Assembly: GCA_936928855.1 (NCBI GenBank)
Contig: CAKZHZ010000073.1
Location: 1-5,606, forward strand
Origin: an uncultured Polycyclovorans sp.
GTDB taxonomy: Bacteria > Pseudomonadota > Gammaproteobacteria > Nevskiales > Nevskiaceae
DNA length: 5,606 bases
Direction: 5' to 3'
Under the pieces are notes generated by a model. That model had not been told where the DNA came from. It searched no databases and worked only from the letters and a program-made list of their open reading frames with translations. Shown one piece after another: positions 1 to 5,606 of the stretch. Within the stretch, counting starts at the first letter, position 1. Every line of letters begins with the position of its first letter. A program made the translations under genes and the position numbers.

Positions 1-1341
1 CCGATCTACCTCAACTTCGTGGCCGATAAGCTCGATCTCAGGCGCGACATCCAGTTCAACAGCCGCGTCACCACCGCGCGCTACCTCGAAGACGACAACC
101 TGTGGGAAGTTGAACTCGAAGGCGGCCAGCGCGCCCGCGCGCGCTTCCTGATCACGGCCATCGGCGTGTTGTCGGCGCACAACCTGCCCCGCATCGAAGG
201 GATCGACAGCTTCAAAGGACAGTCCTGGCACACGGCGCGCTGGCCCAAGACCCCGGTGGACCTGAAGGGCAAGCGCGTGGGCGTGATCGGCACCGGCGCG
301 ACCGGCGTGCAGACCATTCAGGAGGTGGCCAAGGTGGCCGGGCAGCTCAGCGTGTTCCAGCTGGACCCCAACTGGTGTGCGCCGCTGAACAACAGCCCGA
401 TCACCGACGAAGAGCAGGCAGACATCCAGCGGCGCTACCCGGAAATCTTTCAGGCCTGCGCCAGCTCGTTCGGCGGCTTCGTCCACAACTTCCAGTCGCG
501 CCCGTTCGCCGAGGTGCCCAAGGAAGAACGCCTGAAGCTCTATGAAACGCTCTACCAGGATCGCGGCTTCAGCATCTGGCTCGGCAATTTCATGGAAATC
601 CTCATGGACCCGGAAGCCAACGCCGAAATCACCGAGTTCATCTCCAACAAGATTCGCGCACGCGTCAAAGACCCGGCGACCGCCGACAAACTCATCCCCA
701 AGACGCACGGCTTCGGCACCAAGCGCGTGCCCATGGAGACGCACTACTACGAGGTCTACAACCAGGACAACGTTGAACTCGTCCACCTGCCCGACAACCC
801 GATCGAGCGCATCACCCCCACCGGCGTGAAGACCCGAGACCGCGAATATCCGCTCGACGTGCTGATCTTCGCCACCGGCTTCGACGCGGTGACCGGCGCG
901 TTCAAGCGCATCGACATTCGCGGGCGCGGCGACCAGAAACTGACCGAAAAGTGGAAGAACGGGCCGGAGACCTACCTGGGCCTGCAGGTAAGCGGTTTCC
1001 CCAATCTGTTCACCCTGGTCGGCCCCCACAACGCCGCCTCCTTCTGCAACATTCCGCGTTGCATCGAACAGAACGTTGACTGGGTCAGCGACTGTATCGG
1101 GCACATGCTGAAGACCGGCAAGGCGCACATTGAAACCACCGCAGAAGCCGAGCGCGAATGGACCCGCCATGCCTATGAAGTGACTCAGGGGCTGCTGCTG
1201 TCCAACGACGCCTGGTTTGTCGACACCGACACCGCCGACGGCATCCCGCGCTTTCTGGTCTACATCGGCGGCACCCCCAACTACCGCATGAAGTGCGACG
1301 AGGTGGCCGCCAAGGGCTACGAAGGATTCGTGCTGCGATGA
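1..1341 (+). CDS. Type I Baeyer-Villiger monooxygenase (FAD/NADPH), 5'-truncated by the window edge
   Basis: This flavoenzyme family uses NADPH and O2 to turn a ketone into an ester or lactone in the cytoplasm. The frame is open from base 1 and 446 codons are visible. The GTG at 19 is internal, because the residues before it (PIYLNF) continue the family pattern of YxNFVADKxDL. In visible-fragment numbering, the BVMO fingerprint FKGQSWHTARWP is at 71-82, fitting FxGxxxHxxxWP. The NADPH Rossmann motif GTGATG is at 97-102. The GTKR segment ends at Arg242, which aligns with the catalytic Arg337 of phenylacetone monooxygenase (PAMO). ATGFD is at 291-295. The C-terminus CDEVAAKGYEGFVLR nearly matches that of PAMO, so the 3' end is intact. 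From PAMO's 542 residues, about 100 are missing, including the first FAD-binding GxGxxG. The stop overlaps the next start (ATGA), placing it in an operon with ACAD and CoA-ligase genes. Family assignment is firm; the ketone substrate is unknown. Confidence 0.95.
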   Translation, partial: PIYLNFVADKLDLRRDIQFNSRVTTARYLEDDNLWEVELEGGQRARARFLITAIGVLSAHNLPRIEGIDSFKGQSWHTARWPKTPVDLKGKRVGVIGTGATGVQTIQEVAKVAGQLSVFQLDPNWCAPLNNSPITDEEQADIQRRYPEIFQACASSFGGFVHNFQSRPFAEVPKEERLKLYETLYQDRGFSIWLGNFMEILMDPEANAEITEFISNKIRARVKDPATADKLIPKTHGFGTKRVPMETHYYEVYNQDNVELVHLPDNPIERITPTGVKTRDREYPLDVLIFATGFDAVTGAFKRIDIRGRGDQKLTEKWKNGPETYLGLQVSGFPNLFTLVGPHNAASFCNIPRCIEQNVDWVSDCIGHMLKTGKAHIETTAEAEREWTRHAYEVTQGLLLSNDAWFVDTDTADGIPRFLVYIGGTPNYRMKCDEVAAKGYEGFVLR

Positions 1342-2516
1342 ACGCCGCCGTCGCCAACCCTCCCCTGCAATTTGCCTTTACCGCTGAGCAGCAGCAGTTC
1401 CGCGACAGCATTGCGCGCTTCTGCCGCACGCACGCCCCCACCGCACGGACGCGCCAACAGATGGCCAGCGACACCGGCCTTGACCGCGAACTGTGGACCG
1501 GCCTGTGCAGCGACCTGGGCCTGTCTGGCGTGCAGGTGTCCGAGTCGCTTGGCGGCCAGGGTTTTGGCCAGGTCGAACTGGGCATCGTGATGGAGGAACT
1601 GGGGCGCGCAAACGTCTGCGCGCCCTATCTGGCCTCATCGGTGCTGGCGGCAAACGCGCTGGTGAACGCCGCCGCGCCGGGGCCACGGGACGAATGGCTG
1701 CCGCAGCTCTGCGACGGCACCCAACTCGCCACCCTGGCGGTGGCCGAAGCGGACGGCCACTGGGACCCCCATCGCACCACCGTCGCCGCCCGCAAGACCG
1801 ACAGGGGCTGGCGCCTGGACGGCGTGAAAACCTACGTGCTGGACGGCCATGTGGCTGATCTGATTCTGGTGGTGGCGCGCGCCCCCGGCAGCCATGACCA
1901 CGAAGGTCTGTCGCTGTTCGCGGTGCGCGCGGGCGCGCCCGGCCTGCAGGTTCGCGCGCTCAACAGCCTTGACCCCACACGACGGCTGGCCCGCGTGGAA
2001 TGCACCGGCGCCGAAGCGCTGCTGCTCAGCGAGGAAGGCGCCGCAGGCCCCGGTCTTGACCGGGCCATGGATGAATCGCTGGCGGCGCTGGCGTCCGAGA
2101 TGGTGGGCGGCGCCCAGGCCCTGCTCGACGCCACGGTGTCCTACGCCAAGATGCGGATCCAGTTCGGGCGGCCCATCGGCAGCTTTCAGGCCATCAAGCA
2201 CCGACTCGCCGACCTGCTGCTGGACGTGGAGTTTGCGCGCTCGGCGGCCTACCGCGCCTGCGAACGGGCCGCCGAAGATCCTTCCCCACTGCGCGAGGTT
2301 GCGTCCGTTGCCAAGGCGCTGGCGTCCGACGCCTTCATGCTCGCCGCGCGGGAGGCCGTACAGCTCCACGGCGGCATCGGTTTCACCTGGGAACACGACA
2401 CCCACCTTTACTTCAAGCGCGCGCAGAGCTCGTCGGTACTGCTCGGCAGCGCCGCCGAACATCGTGATCGCTACGTGCTGAGCCTTGCGGCACGCACCGC
2501 CGGAGACCGCCCGTGA
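1338..2516 (+). CDS. Acyl-CoA dehydrogenase, small FAD-binding subunit (beta-like), lacking the usual catalytic Glu
   Basis: A 392-residue ACAD-fold protein. I start it at ATG 1338, inside the previous stop (ATGA), with a weak GAAGGA 11 nt upstream. The frame is open further upstream, but that part lies within the monooxygenase gene. The N-terminal helical domain runs to about 130 and includes LGLSGVQVSESLGGQGFG (60-77). A beta domain covers about 131-235. The C-terminal helical domain has RIQFGRPIGSFQAIKHRLAD (273-292) and VQLHGGIGFTWEHD (341-354), the motifs that bind FAD across a subunit interface. Where MCAD-type enzymes have the YEGT motif with the catalytic Glu, this protein reads LLGS (368-371). 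At the alternative helix-G base position an ungapped alignment to isovaleryl-CoA dehydrogenase gives Ser247, with Glu246 beside it. It therefore probably contributes FAD binding to a heteromer with the next gene product, as the small ACAD subunits of mycobacterial ChsE complexes do. Partnership and substrate are inferred. Confidence 0.93.
   Translation: MNAAVANPPLQFAFTAEQQQFRDSIARFCRTHAPTARTRQQMASDTGLDRELWTGLCSDLGLSGVQVSESLGGQGFGQVELGIVMEELGRANVCAPYLASSVLAANALVNAAAPGPRDEWLPQLCDGTQLATLAVAEADGHWDPHRTTVAARKTDRGWRLDGVKTYVLDGHVADLILVVARAPGSHDHEGLSLFAVRAGAPGLQVRALNSLDPTRRLARVECTGAEALLLSEEGAAGPGLDRAMDESLAALASEMVGGAQALLDATVSYAKMRIQFGRPIGSFQAIKHRLADLLLDVEFARSAAYRACERAAEDPSPLREVASVAKALASDAFMLAAREAVQLHGGIGFTWEHDTHLYFKRAQSSSVLLGSAAEHRDRYVLSLAARTAGDRP
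2502..2506 (+). promoter_or_regulatory. Ribosome binding site for the second ACAD gene (GTG start)
   Basis: GGAGA lies 6 nt before the GTG at 2513, within the coding end of the first ACAD gene. It supports the GTG as the start and so the 4-base GTGA overlap, an arrangement that favours coupled translation and near-equal amounts of the two subunits. Confidence 0.6.
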
Positions 2517-3775
2517 GCCCCCCCACCGAAGCCTCCGTGCGTGACGAGGTCCGCGCCTGGCTGGCGCAGAACTGGAGCCCCGAACTGGGCCTGGCCGAAT
2601 GGCGTCGCCGGCTGATCGAGTCCGGCTGGGGCTGCCCGTCCTGGCCAGAACAGTGGTTTGGCCGCGGGCTGTCGCCCGCGCTCGCCGCCGTGGCCGAAGA
2701 CGAGATGCGCGCCGTCGGCGCCGTCAGCGTCGCGCAGTTCGGCGTGCGCCTGCTGGTGGCGGCCACCCTGCTCGAACACGGCACCGACGATCAGAAGCGC
2801 CGCCTGCTGCCGCGCCTGCTGACCGGCGAAGACACCTGGTGCCAGTTGTTCAGCGAGCCCGGCAGCGGCTCGGACCTTGCCGGCGTGACCACGCGGGCGA
2901 CCGAGGACGCCGAAGGCTGGACCGTGACCGGCCAGAAGGTCTGGACCACCAGCGCCCAGCACGCGCATTACGGCATCCTGCTGGCACGCACCGACTGGAA
3001 CGTGCCCAAGCATCGCGGCCTGAGTTTTTTCGTGCTGCCCATGCACCAGGACGGCGTGGAGGTACGACCGCTGCGGCAGATGAACGGCTATGCCTCGTTC
3101 AACGAGGTCTTCATCTCCGATGCGCGCATCGGCCGCGAGGGACTGGTCGGCACGCTCGGCGAAGGCTGGAAGGTGGCGCTGACCACGCTGGCACACGAGC
3201 GGCGCATGGCCGACTCCATGCGCAACTGGGGTCGGCTGCAACTCGGTGAGGGCCGCATCTACGAGGAACTCAAGGCCGAATACGCCGCGGTGATGGAGCC
3301 CTACAAGTGGTACGCCCAGCGCGCCGGCCGTACCGACCTGCTGCTGGAACGCGCGCAACGCACCGGCCGCATCGACGATGCCGTGGTGCGCCAGGACGTG
3401 GCGCGCGCGCTGATGATCGAGCGTGCCGCCGAGTGGACCGCCGCCCGCGCCCGCGCCGCCCGTGCCAGCGGCCAGCCGCCGGGCGCGGAAGGTTCGCTGG
3501 GCAAGCTGGCCGCCAGCAACTTGGCCCGGGCCGCGGCGCGTGCCCACGCCAGCATCAGCGGCGCGGCGGCAATGCTGGCCGGTGAGGATGGACCGGAGCA
3601 GGGGCTGATCGCCGAAATCCTGGTCTCGGTGCCGGCCTGCTCCATTGCCGGCGGCACCGACGAGATCCAGCGCAACATCATCGCCGAGCGCGTGCTCGGC
3701 CTGCCCAGAGAACCCAGTACCGACACCGACATCCCATTCCGTGATGTACGCCGGAATGTTTCCAGCAGCCGATAA
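2513..3775 (+). CDS. Acyl-CoA dehydrogenase, large subunit (alpha-like), with candidate catalytic Glu on helix G
   Basis: A 420-residue ACAD-fold protein starting at GTG 2513, which overlaps the previous stop. The N-terminal helical domain spans about 1-105. The central beta domain includes CQLFSEPGSGSDLAGV (110-125) and GQKVWTTSA (140-148), which contact flavin and substrate. AHER at 227-230 places Glu229 where isovaleryl-CoA and long-chain acyl-CoA dehydrogenases have their catalytic base. The usual YEGT is AGGT (379-382), followed by the conserved DEIQRNIIAERVLGLPRE (383-400). The RxxFGRxIxxFQ and QLHGGxG FAD motifs are absent; the matching areas read ERAQRTGRIDDAVVRQ (279-294) and SGAAAMLAGEDG (349-360). 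This complements the preceding protein: one half keeps FAD sites, the other the base. It matches the known ChsE-type alpha2beta2 ACADs of cholesterol catabolism, which carry fewer FADs per tetramer. The expected reaction is alpha,beta-desaturation of an acyl-CoA, probably branched or cyclic. ACAD family is firm, the heteromer likely, the substrate unknown. Confidence 0.93.
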   Translation: MSPPTEASVRDEVRAWLAQNWSPELGLAEWRRRLIESGWGCPSWPEQWFGRGLSPALAAVAEDEMRAVGAVSVAQFGVRLLVAATLLEHGTDDQKRRLLPRLLTGEDTWCQLFSEPGSGSDLAGVTTRATEDAEGWTVTGQKVWTTSAQHAHYGILLARTDWNVPKHRGLSFFVLPMHQDGVEVRPLRQMNGYASFNEVFISDARIGREGLVGTLGEGWKVALTTLAHERRMADSMRNWGRLQLGEGRIYEELKAEYAAVMEPYKWYAQRAGRTDLLLERAQRTGRIDDAVVRQDVARALMIERAAEWTAARARAARASGQPPGAEGSLGKLAASNLARAAARAHASISGAAAMLAGEDGPEQGLIAEILVSVPACSIAGGTDEIQRNIIAERVLGLPREPSTDTDIPFRDVRRNVSSSR

Positions 3776-3777
3776 TC

Positions 3778-3783
3778 AGGAGA
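3778..3783 (+). promoter_or_regulatory. Ribosome binding site that fixes the acyl-CoA ligase start
   Basis: AGGAGA sits in the 13-nt gap after the ACAD stop (TAA 3773-3775), with a 5-nt spacer before ATG 3789. It is the best Shine-Dalgarno sequence in the window. It decides the start in favour of 3789 over in-frame upstream starts such as ATG 3744, which lie inside the ACAD gene. Confidence 0.85.
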
Positions 3784-3788
3784 ATCCG

Positions 3789-5420
3789 ATGCTTCTCGAT
3801 CCCATCATTCGCGCCTCACGTGCCGAGACCTTGCGCCGCAACGGCGAGTGGCGCGACGTTCCGATGCTGCGTTTCTTTGACGATGCCGTGGCGGCCCATC
3901 CCGACCGGGTCGCCATCCACGATTTTCGCGAGGGCTCGGCCCCGCGGTCGATCACCTATCGCGAACTCGACGATGCCAGCCGGCGCATTGCCGGCAACCT
4001 GCTACGACTCGGCGTGCAGCGTGGCGACGTGGTGTCGTTCCAGTTGCCCAACTGGTGGGAATTCGTGGCCATCCACCTCGGCTGCCTGCGCAGCGGCGCG
4101 GTCAGCAATCCGATGATGCCCATTTTCCGCGAGCGCGAGCTGTCGTTCATGCTCGCCTACGCGCAGTCACGCGTGGTCATCGTGCCCAAGCTGTTCCGCG
4201 GGTTTGATCATGCGGCGCTGGTCCGGTCGCTGAGGCCGGGGCTGCCGCACCTCAAGCAATTGGTGGTGGTCGGCGACGACGGTGCCGAAGGCTTCGAGAA
4301 GGTCCTGCTGGCGGCCTGCGACACGCCGCCCCTCGATCCGCCGCTGTCGGCTGACGAGATCGTGCAGTTGCTCTACACCTCCGGCACCACCGGCATGCCC
4401 AAGGGCGTGATGCACTCCTCCAACACCCTGCTCGCCAATGTGCTGCCCTACATCGAACGGCTGGGCCTGACCGGCCGCGATGCCGTGTTCATGGGCTCGC
4501 CGCTGGCGCACCAGACCGGCTTTCTGTATGGCATGTGGCTGCCCATCGTGCTGCAGACCACGCTGTCGCTGATGGACGTGTGGGACAAGGCGCGCGCCTG
4601 GACCATCATTCAGGAACAGCAGTGCAGCTTCACCATGGCCGCGACGCCGTTTCTGGCCGACCTGATGACGGTCAGCACCGCGCCGCCGGCCTCCGAGGTG
4701 GCGCTGCGCATCTTCGCCTGCGGTGGCGCGCCGATTCCCCACGCGCTGGCCGAACAGGCGGTGGCGCGCCTCGGCATCAAGCTGCTGTCGGTCTACGGCA
4801 TGTCGGAGAACGGGGCCGTCACCGTCACCGCGCCCGAGGCACCGCCCGAAAAGGTGTTCAGCGCCGACGGCTCACCGCTGCCCGGGGTGCGCGTGCGGGT
4901 CGTCGATGCCAATGGCGTTGATCTTCCCGTGGGGGAAGAAGGCCGGCTTCTGATTCACTCGCCGTCCAATTTTCTCGGCTATCTGCTCAAGCCTGAGGCC
5001 TACGGCATGGACGACGAAGACTGGTTCGACTCCGGCGATCTTGCGCGCTTGGACGCCGATGGCTACGGCCGCATCACCGGGCGCAGCAAGGACATCATCA
5101 TCCGCGGTGGCGAGAACGTGCCGGTGGTCGAGGTGGAAAACCTGCTCTACCGGCACCCGGCCATCGTCGATGCGGCGCTGGTCGGCATGCCGCACCCGCG
5201 CCTGGGCGAGACCGGCTGCTGTTTCGTGAGTCTGAAACCGGGCCAGCATTTCGACCTTGCAACGCTGCGCGCCTATCTGGGCGAGGCCGGCATGACGCGC
5301 AACTACTGGCCCGAACGCGTGGAGATCGTCGAGAGCTTTCCGCGTACCGCGAGCGGCAAGATCCAGAAATTCCGCATGCGGCAGGAAGTGTTCGGCATCC
5401 CTCCCGCGGCGAGGGCGTGA
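3789..5420 (+). CDS. AMP-forming acyl-CoA synthetase/ligase (ANL superfamily; medium-chain or alicyclic acid type)
   Basis: A 543-residue adenylating enzyme that activates a carboxylic acid with ATP to an acyl-AMP, then transfers it to CoA. The length is normal for the family and the protein looks intact. Core motifs in order are: P-loop YTSGTTGMPKG (196-206); GGAPIP (312-317); YGMSE (336-340); SGD (415-417), where Asp417 should bind the ATP ribose; GRSKDIIIRGGENV (431-444), with the hinge and Arg432; and RTASGKIQK (519-527), where Lys524 is the expected adenylation lysine. The wording PVVEVENLLYRHPA (445-458) after GGENV recalls cyclohexanecarboxylate-CoA ligases and, more distantly, FadK-type synthetases. 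That narrowing comes from memory of the family. There is no signal peptide or clear membrane segment, so it should be cytoplasmic. It follows the ACAD pair by 13 nt and probably supplies their acyl-CoA substrate or that of a preceding step. The exact acid is unknown. Confidence 0.94.
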   Translation: MLLDPIIRASRAETLRRNGEWRDVPMLRFFDDAVAAHPDRVAIHDFREGSAPRSITYRELDDASRRIAGNLLRLGVQRGDVVSFQLPNWWEFVAIHLGCLRSGAVSNPMMPIFRERELSFMLAYAQSRVVIVPKLFRGFDHAALVRSLRPGLPHLKQLVVVGDDGAEGFEKVLLAACDTPPLDPPLSADEIVQLLYTSGTTGMPKGVMHSSNTLLANVLPYIERLGLTGRDAVFMGSPLAHQTGFLYGMWLPIVLQTTLSLMDVWDKARAWTIIQEQQCSFTMAATPFLADLMTVSTAPPASEVALRIFACGGAPIPHALAEQAVARLGIKLLSVYGMSENGAVTVTAPEAPPEKVFSADGSPLPGVRVRVVDANGVDLPVGEEGRLLIHSPSNFLGYLLKPEAYGMDDEDWFDSGDLARLDADGYGRITGRSKDIIIRGGENVPVVEVENLLYRHPAIVDAALVGMPHPRLGETGCCFVSLKPGQHFDLATLRAYLGEAGMTRNYWPERVEIVESFPRTASGKIQKFRMRQEVFGIPPAARA

Positions 5421-5437
5421 CGCGATGACGCTCGCCG
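5407..5437 (+). repeat. Imperfect hairpin spanning the ligase stop and the next start codon
   Basis: CGGCGAG (5407-5413) pairs perfectly with CTCGCCG (5431-5437). After a two-base GG bulge (5414-5415) the stem continues with CGT (5416-5418) against ACG (5428-5430), leaving a 9-nt loop (5419-5427) that ends with the ATG at 5425. The only Shine-Dalgarno-like sequence for that ATG, GAGGG (5411-5415), lies in the stem and bulge, so the fold could hide it. No T-run follows, so it is not a standard intrinsic terminator. Hairpins this size also arise by chance in GC-rich DNA. Confidence 0.4.
5411..5415 (+). promoter_or_regulatory. Possible ribosome binding site for the GyrA-like fragment
   Basis: GAGGG lies 9 nt before ATG 5425, within the last codons of the ligase gene. 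It makes initiation at 5425 possible, but G/A-rich runs are common here and the site falls inside a predicted hairpin. Evidence is weak. Confidence 0.3.
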
Positions 5438-5606
5438 ATGCACGCGTGGCCGAAGGCGCGCTGTCGCCGGAGCGGCTGGCGGCGCTGGGCGCGGCCGAGC
5501 AATTCATCTTGTCTGTAACCAGCGATGGCTATGGCAAGCGTTCGTCGTCGTTTGAATATCGCGTGTCGGGCCGGGGCGGCAAAGGCATTGTCGGGCATCG
5601 CTTGAC
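5425..5606 (+). CDS. gyrA: DNA gyrase subunit A C-terminal-domain-like fragment; N-terminal part absent, 3' end cut by window
   Basis: Sixty codons are open to the window edge from ATG 5425, starting 4 nt after the ligase stop. Residues 25-58 contain FILSVTSDGYGKRSSSFEY (27-45) and RVSGRGGKGIVGH (46-58). This is the pattern of a late blade of the GyrA DNA-wrapping beta-pinwheel; E. coli GyrA has ILTATQNGYGKRTAVAEY at the matching place. The preceding LSPERLAALGAAEQ (13-26) resembles the linker seen before this blade in alphaproteobacterial GyrA. A full GyrA has several hundred residues upstream: the breakage-reunion domain with its catalytic Tyr, and the first blades including the true GyrA box. 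None of that is encoded here; the same frame upstream has a stop at 5293 and no GyrA-like text. The tail also shows a less GC-biased codon choice. It could be a truncated duplicate, a recombination scar, a free-standing CTD protein or an assembly chimera. GyrA family recognition is good; status as a functional gene is doubtful. Confidence 0.72.
   Translation, partial: MTLADARVAEGALSPERLAALGAAEQFILSVTSDGYGKRSSSFEYRVSGRGGKGIVGHRL

Noticed and set aside
19..21. GTG at 19 as the monooxygenase start
   Set aside because: The frame is open to base 1, the codons before it match the family, and starting here would drop the first FAD-binding fold. The gene is cut by the window edge.
1293..1337. Longer start for the first ACAD
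   Set aside because: The 15 extra residues (Arg/Gly-rich) fall inside the monooxygenase gene in another frame and do not resemble ACAD N-termini; ATG 1338 gives the common ATGA overlap.
1635..2462. 275-codon open frame on the minus strand
   Set aside because: It lies opposite the first ACAD, has no recognisable domain, and is explained by GC-rich third positions keeping the opposite strand free of stops.
2471..3547. 358-codon open frame on the minus strand
   Set aside because: A shadow of the second ACAD: low-complexity Gly/Ala/Arg/Gln-rich translation, no motif, and no sign of a ribosome binding site.
3645..3788. Longer start for the acyl-CoA ligase, including ATG 3744
   Set aside because: The extension overlaps the conserved end of the ACAD gene in another frame, and the strong AGGAGA sits just before ATG 3789.
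5407..5437. Rho-independent terminator at the end of the operon
   Set aside because: The stem is bulged, there is no T-run after it, and the next reading frame begins within it.
5569..5586. SGRGGKG as the canonical GyrA box
   Set aside because: The canonical box (QRRGGKG type) is in the first blade. Here the motif follows GYGKRSSSFEY, which marks a later blade that carries a degenerate repeat of the box.
4167..5598. Three overlapping minus-strand open frames opposite the ligase (4167-4742, 4872-5507, 5098-5598)
   Set aside because: All are antisense to a gene with every ANL motif intact; their translations are His/Arg/Ala-rich and resemble nothing known to me.

Overview
This is a high-GC bacterial window with one tight, same-strand catabolic operon (positions 1-5420) followed directly by an unexpected fragment (5425-5606). 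In order it holds a 5'-truncated Type I Baeyer-Villiger monooxygenase (BVMO), two consecutive acyl-CoA dehydrogenase (ACAD) genes, and an AMP-forming acyl-CoA ligase. The last 182 bases open a reading frame that resembles the C-terminal domain of DNA gyrase subunit A, without the rest of that protein. Almost every base is coding. The only gaps are 13 nt (3776-3788) and 4 nt (5421-5424), so no stretch over 300 bases lacks a gene. I see no tRNA, rRNA, CRISPR array, IS element or convincing terminator.

The first three genes overlap by 4 bases each (ATGA at 1338-1341, GTGA at 2513-2516). The fourth follows 13 nt later behind an AGGAGA ribosome binding site. This is the layout of a single, translationally coupled transcript whose promoter lies upstream of the window. 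The two ACADs look like complementary halves of a heteromeric enzyme of the kind known from mycobacterial steroid side-chain degradation. The small one keeps the FAD-binding C-terminal motifs but lacks the usual catalytic Glu. The large one has lost those FAD motifs but carries a Glu where isovaleryl-CoA and long-chain ACADs have their base.

A plausible joint role is breakdown of a cyclic or terpenoid/steroid-like ketone. The BVMO would insert oxygen to make a lactone or ester. The acid released after hydrolysis would be activated by the CoA ligase and desaturated at C2-C3 by the ACAD pair, entering beta-oxidation. The hydrolase and alcohol/aldehyde dehydrogenases this route needs are not in view. 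The substrate cannot be read from the sequence.

The organism is most likely a proteobacterium. The GyrA-like tail has wording I associate with Alphaproteobacteria (possibly Sphingomonadales), but that applies to the operon only if the junction near 5421 is real and not an assembly chimera or a recombination scar. The operon-gyrA' junction is the most unusual thing in the window.
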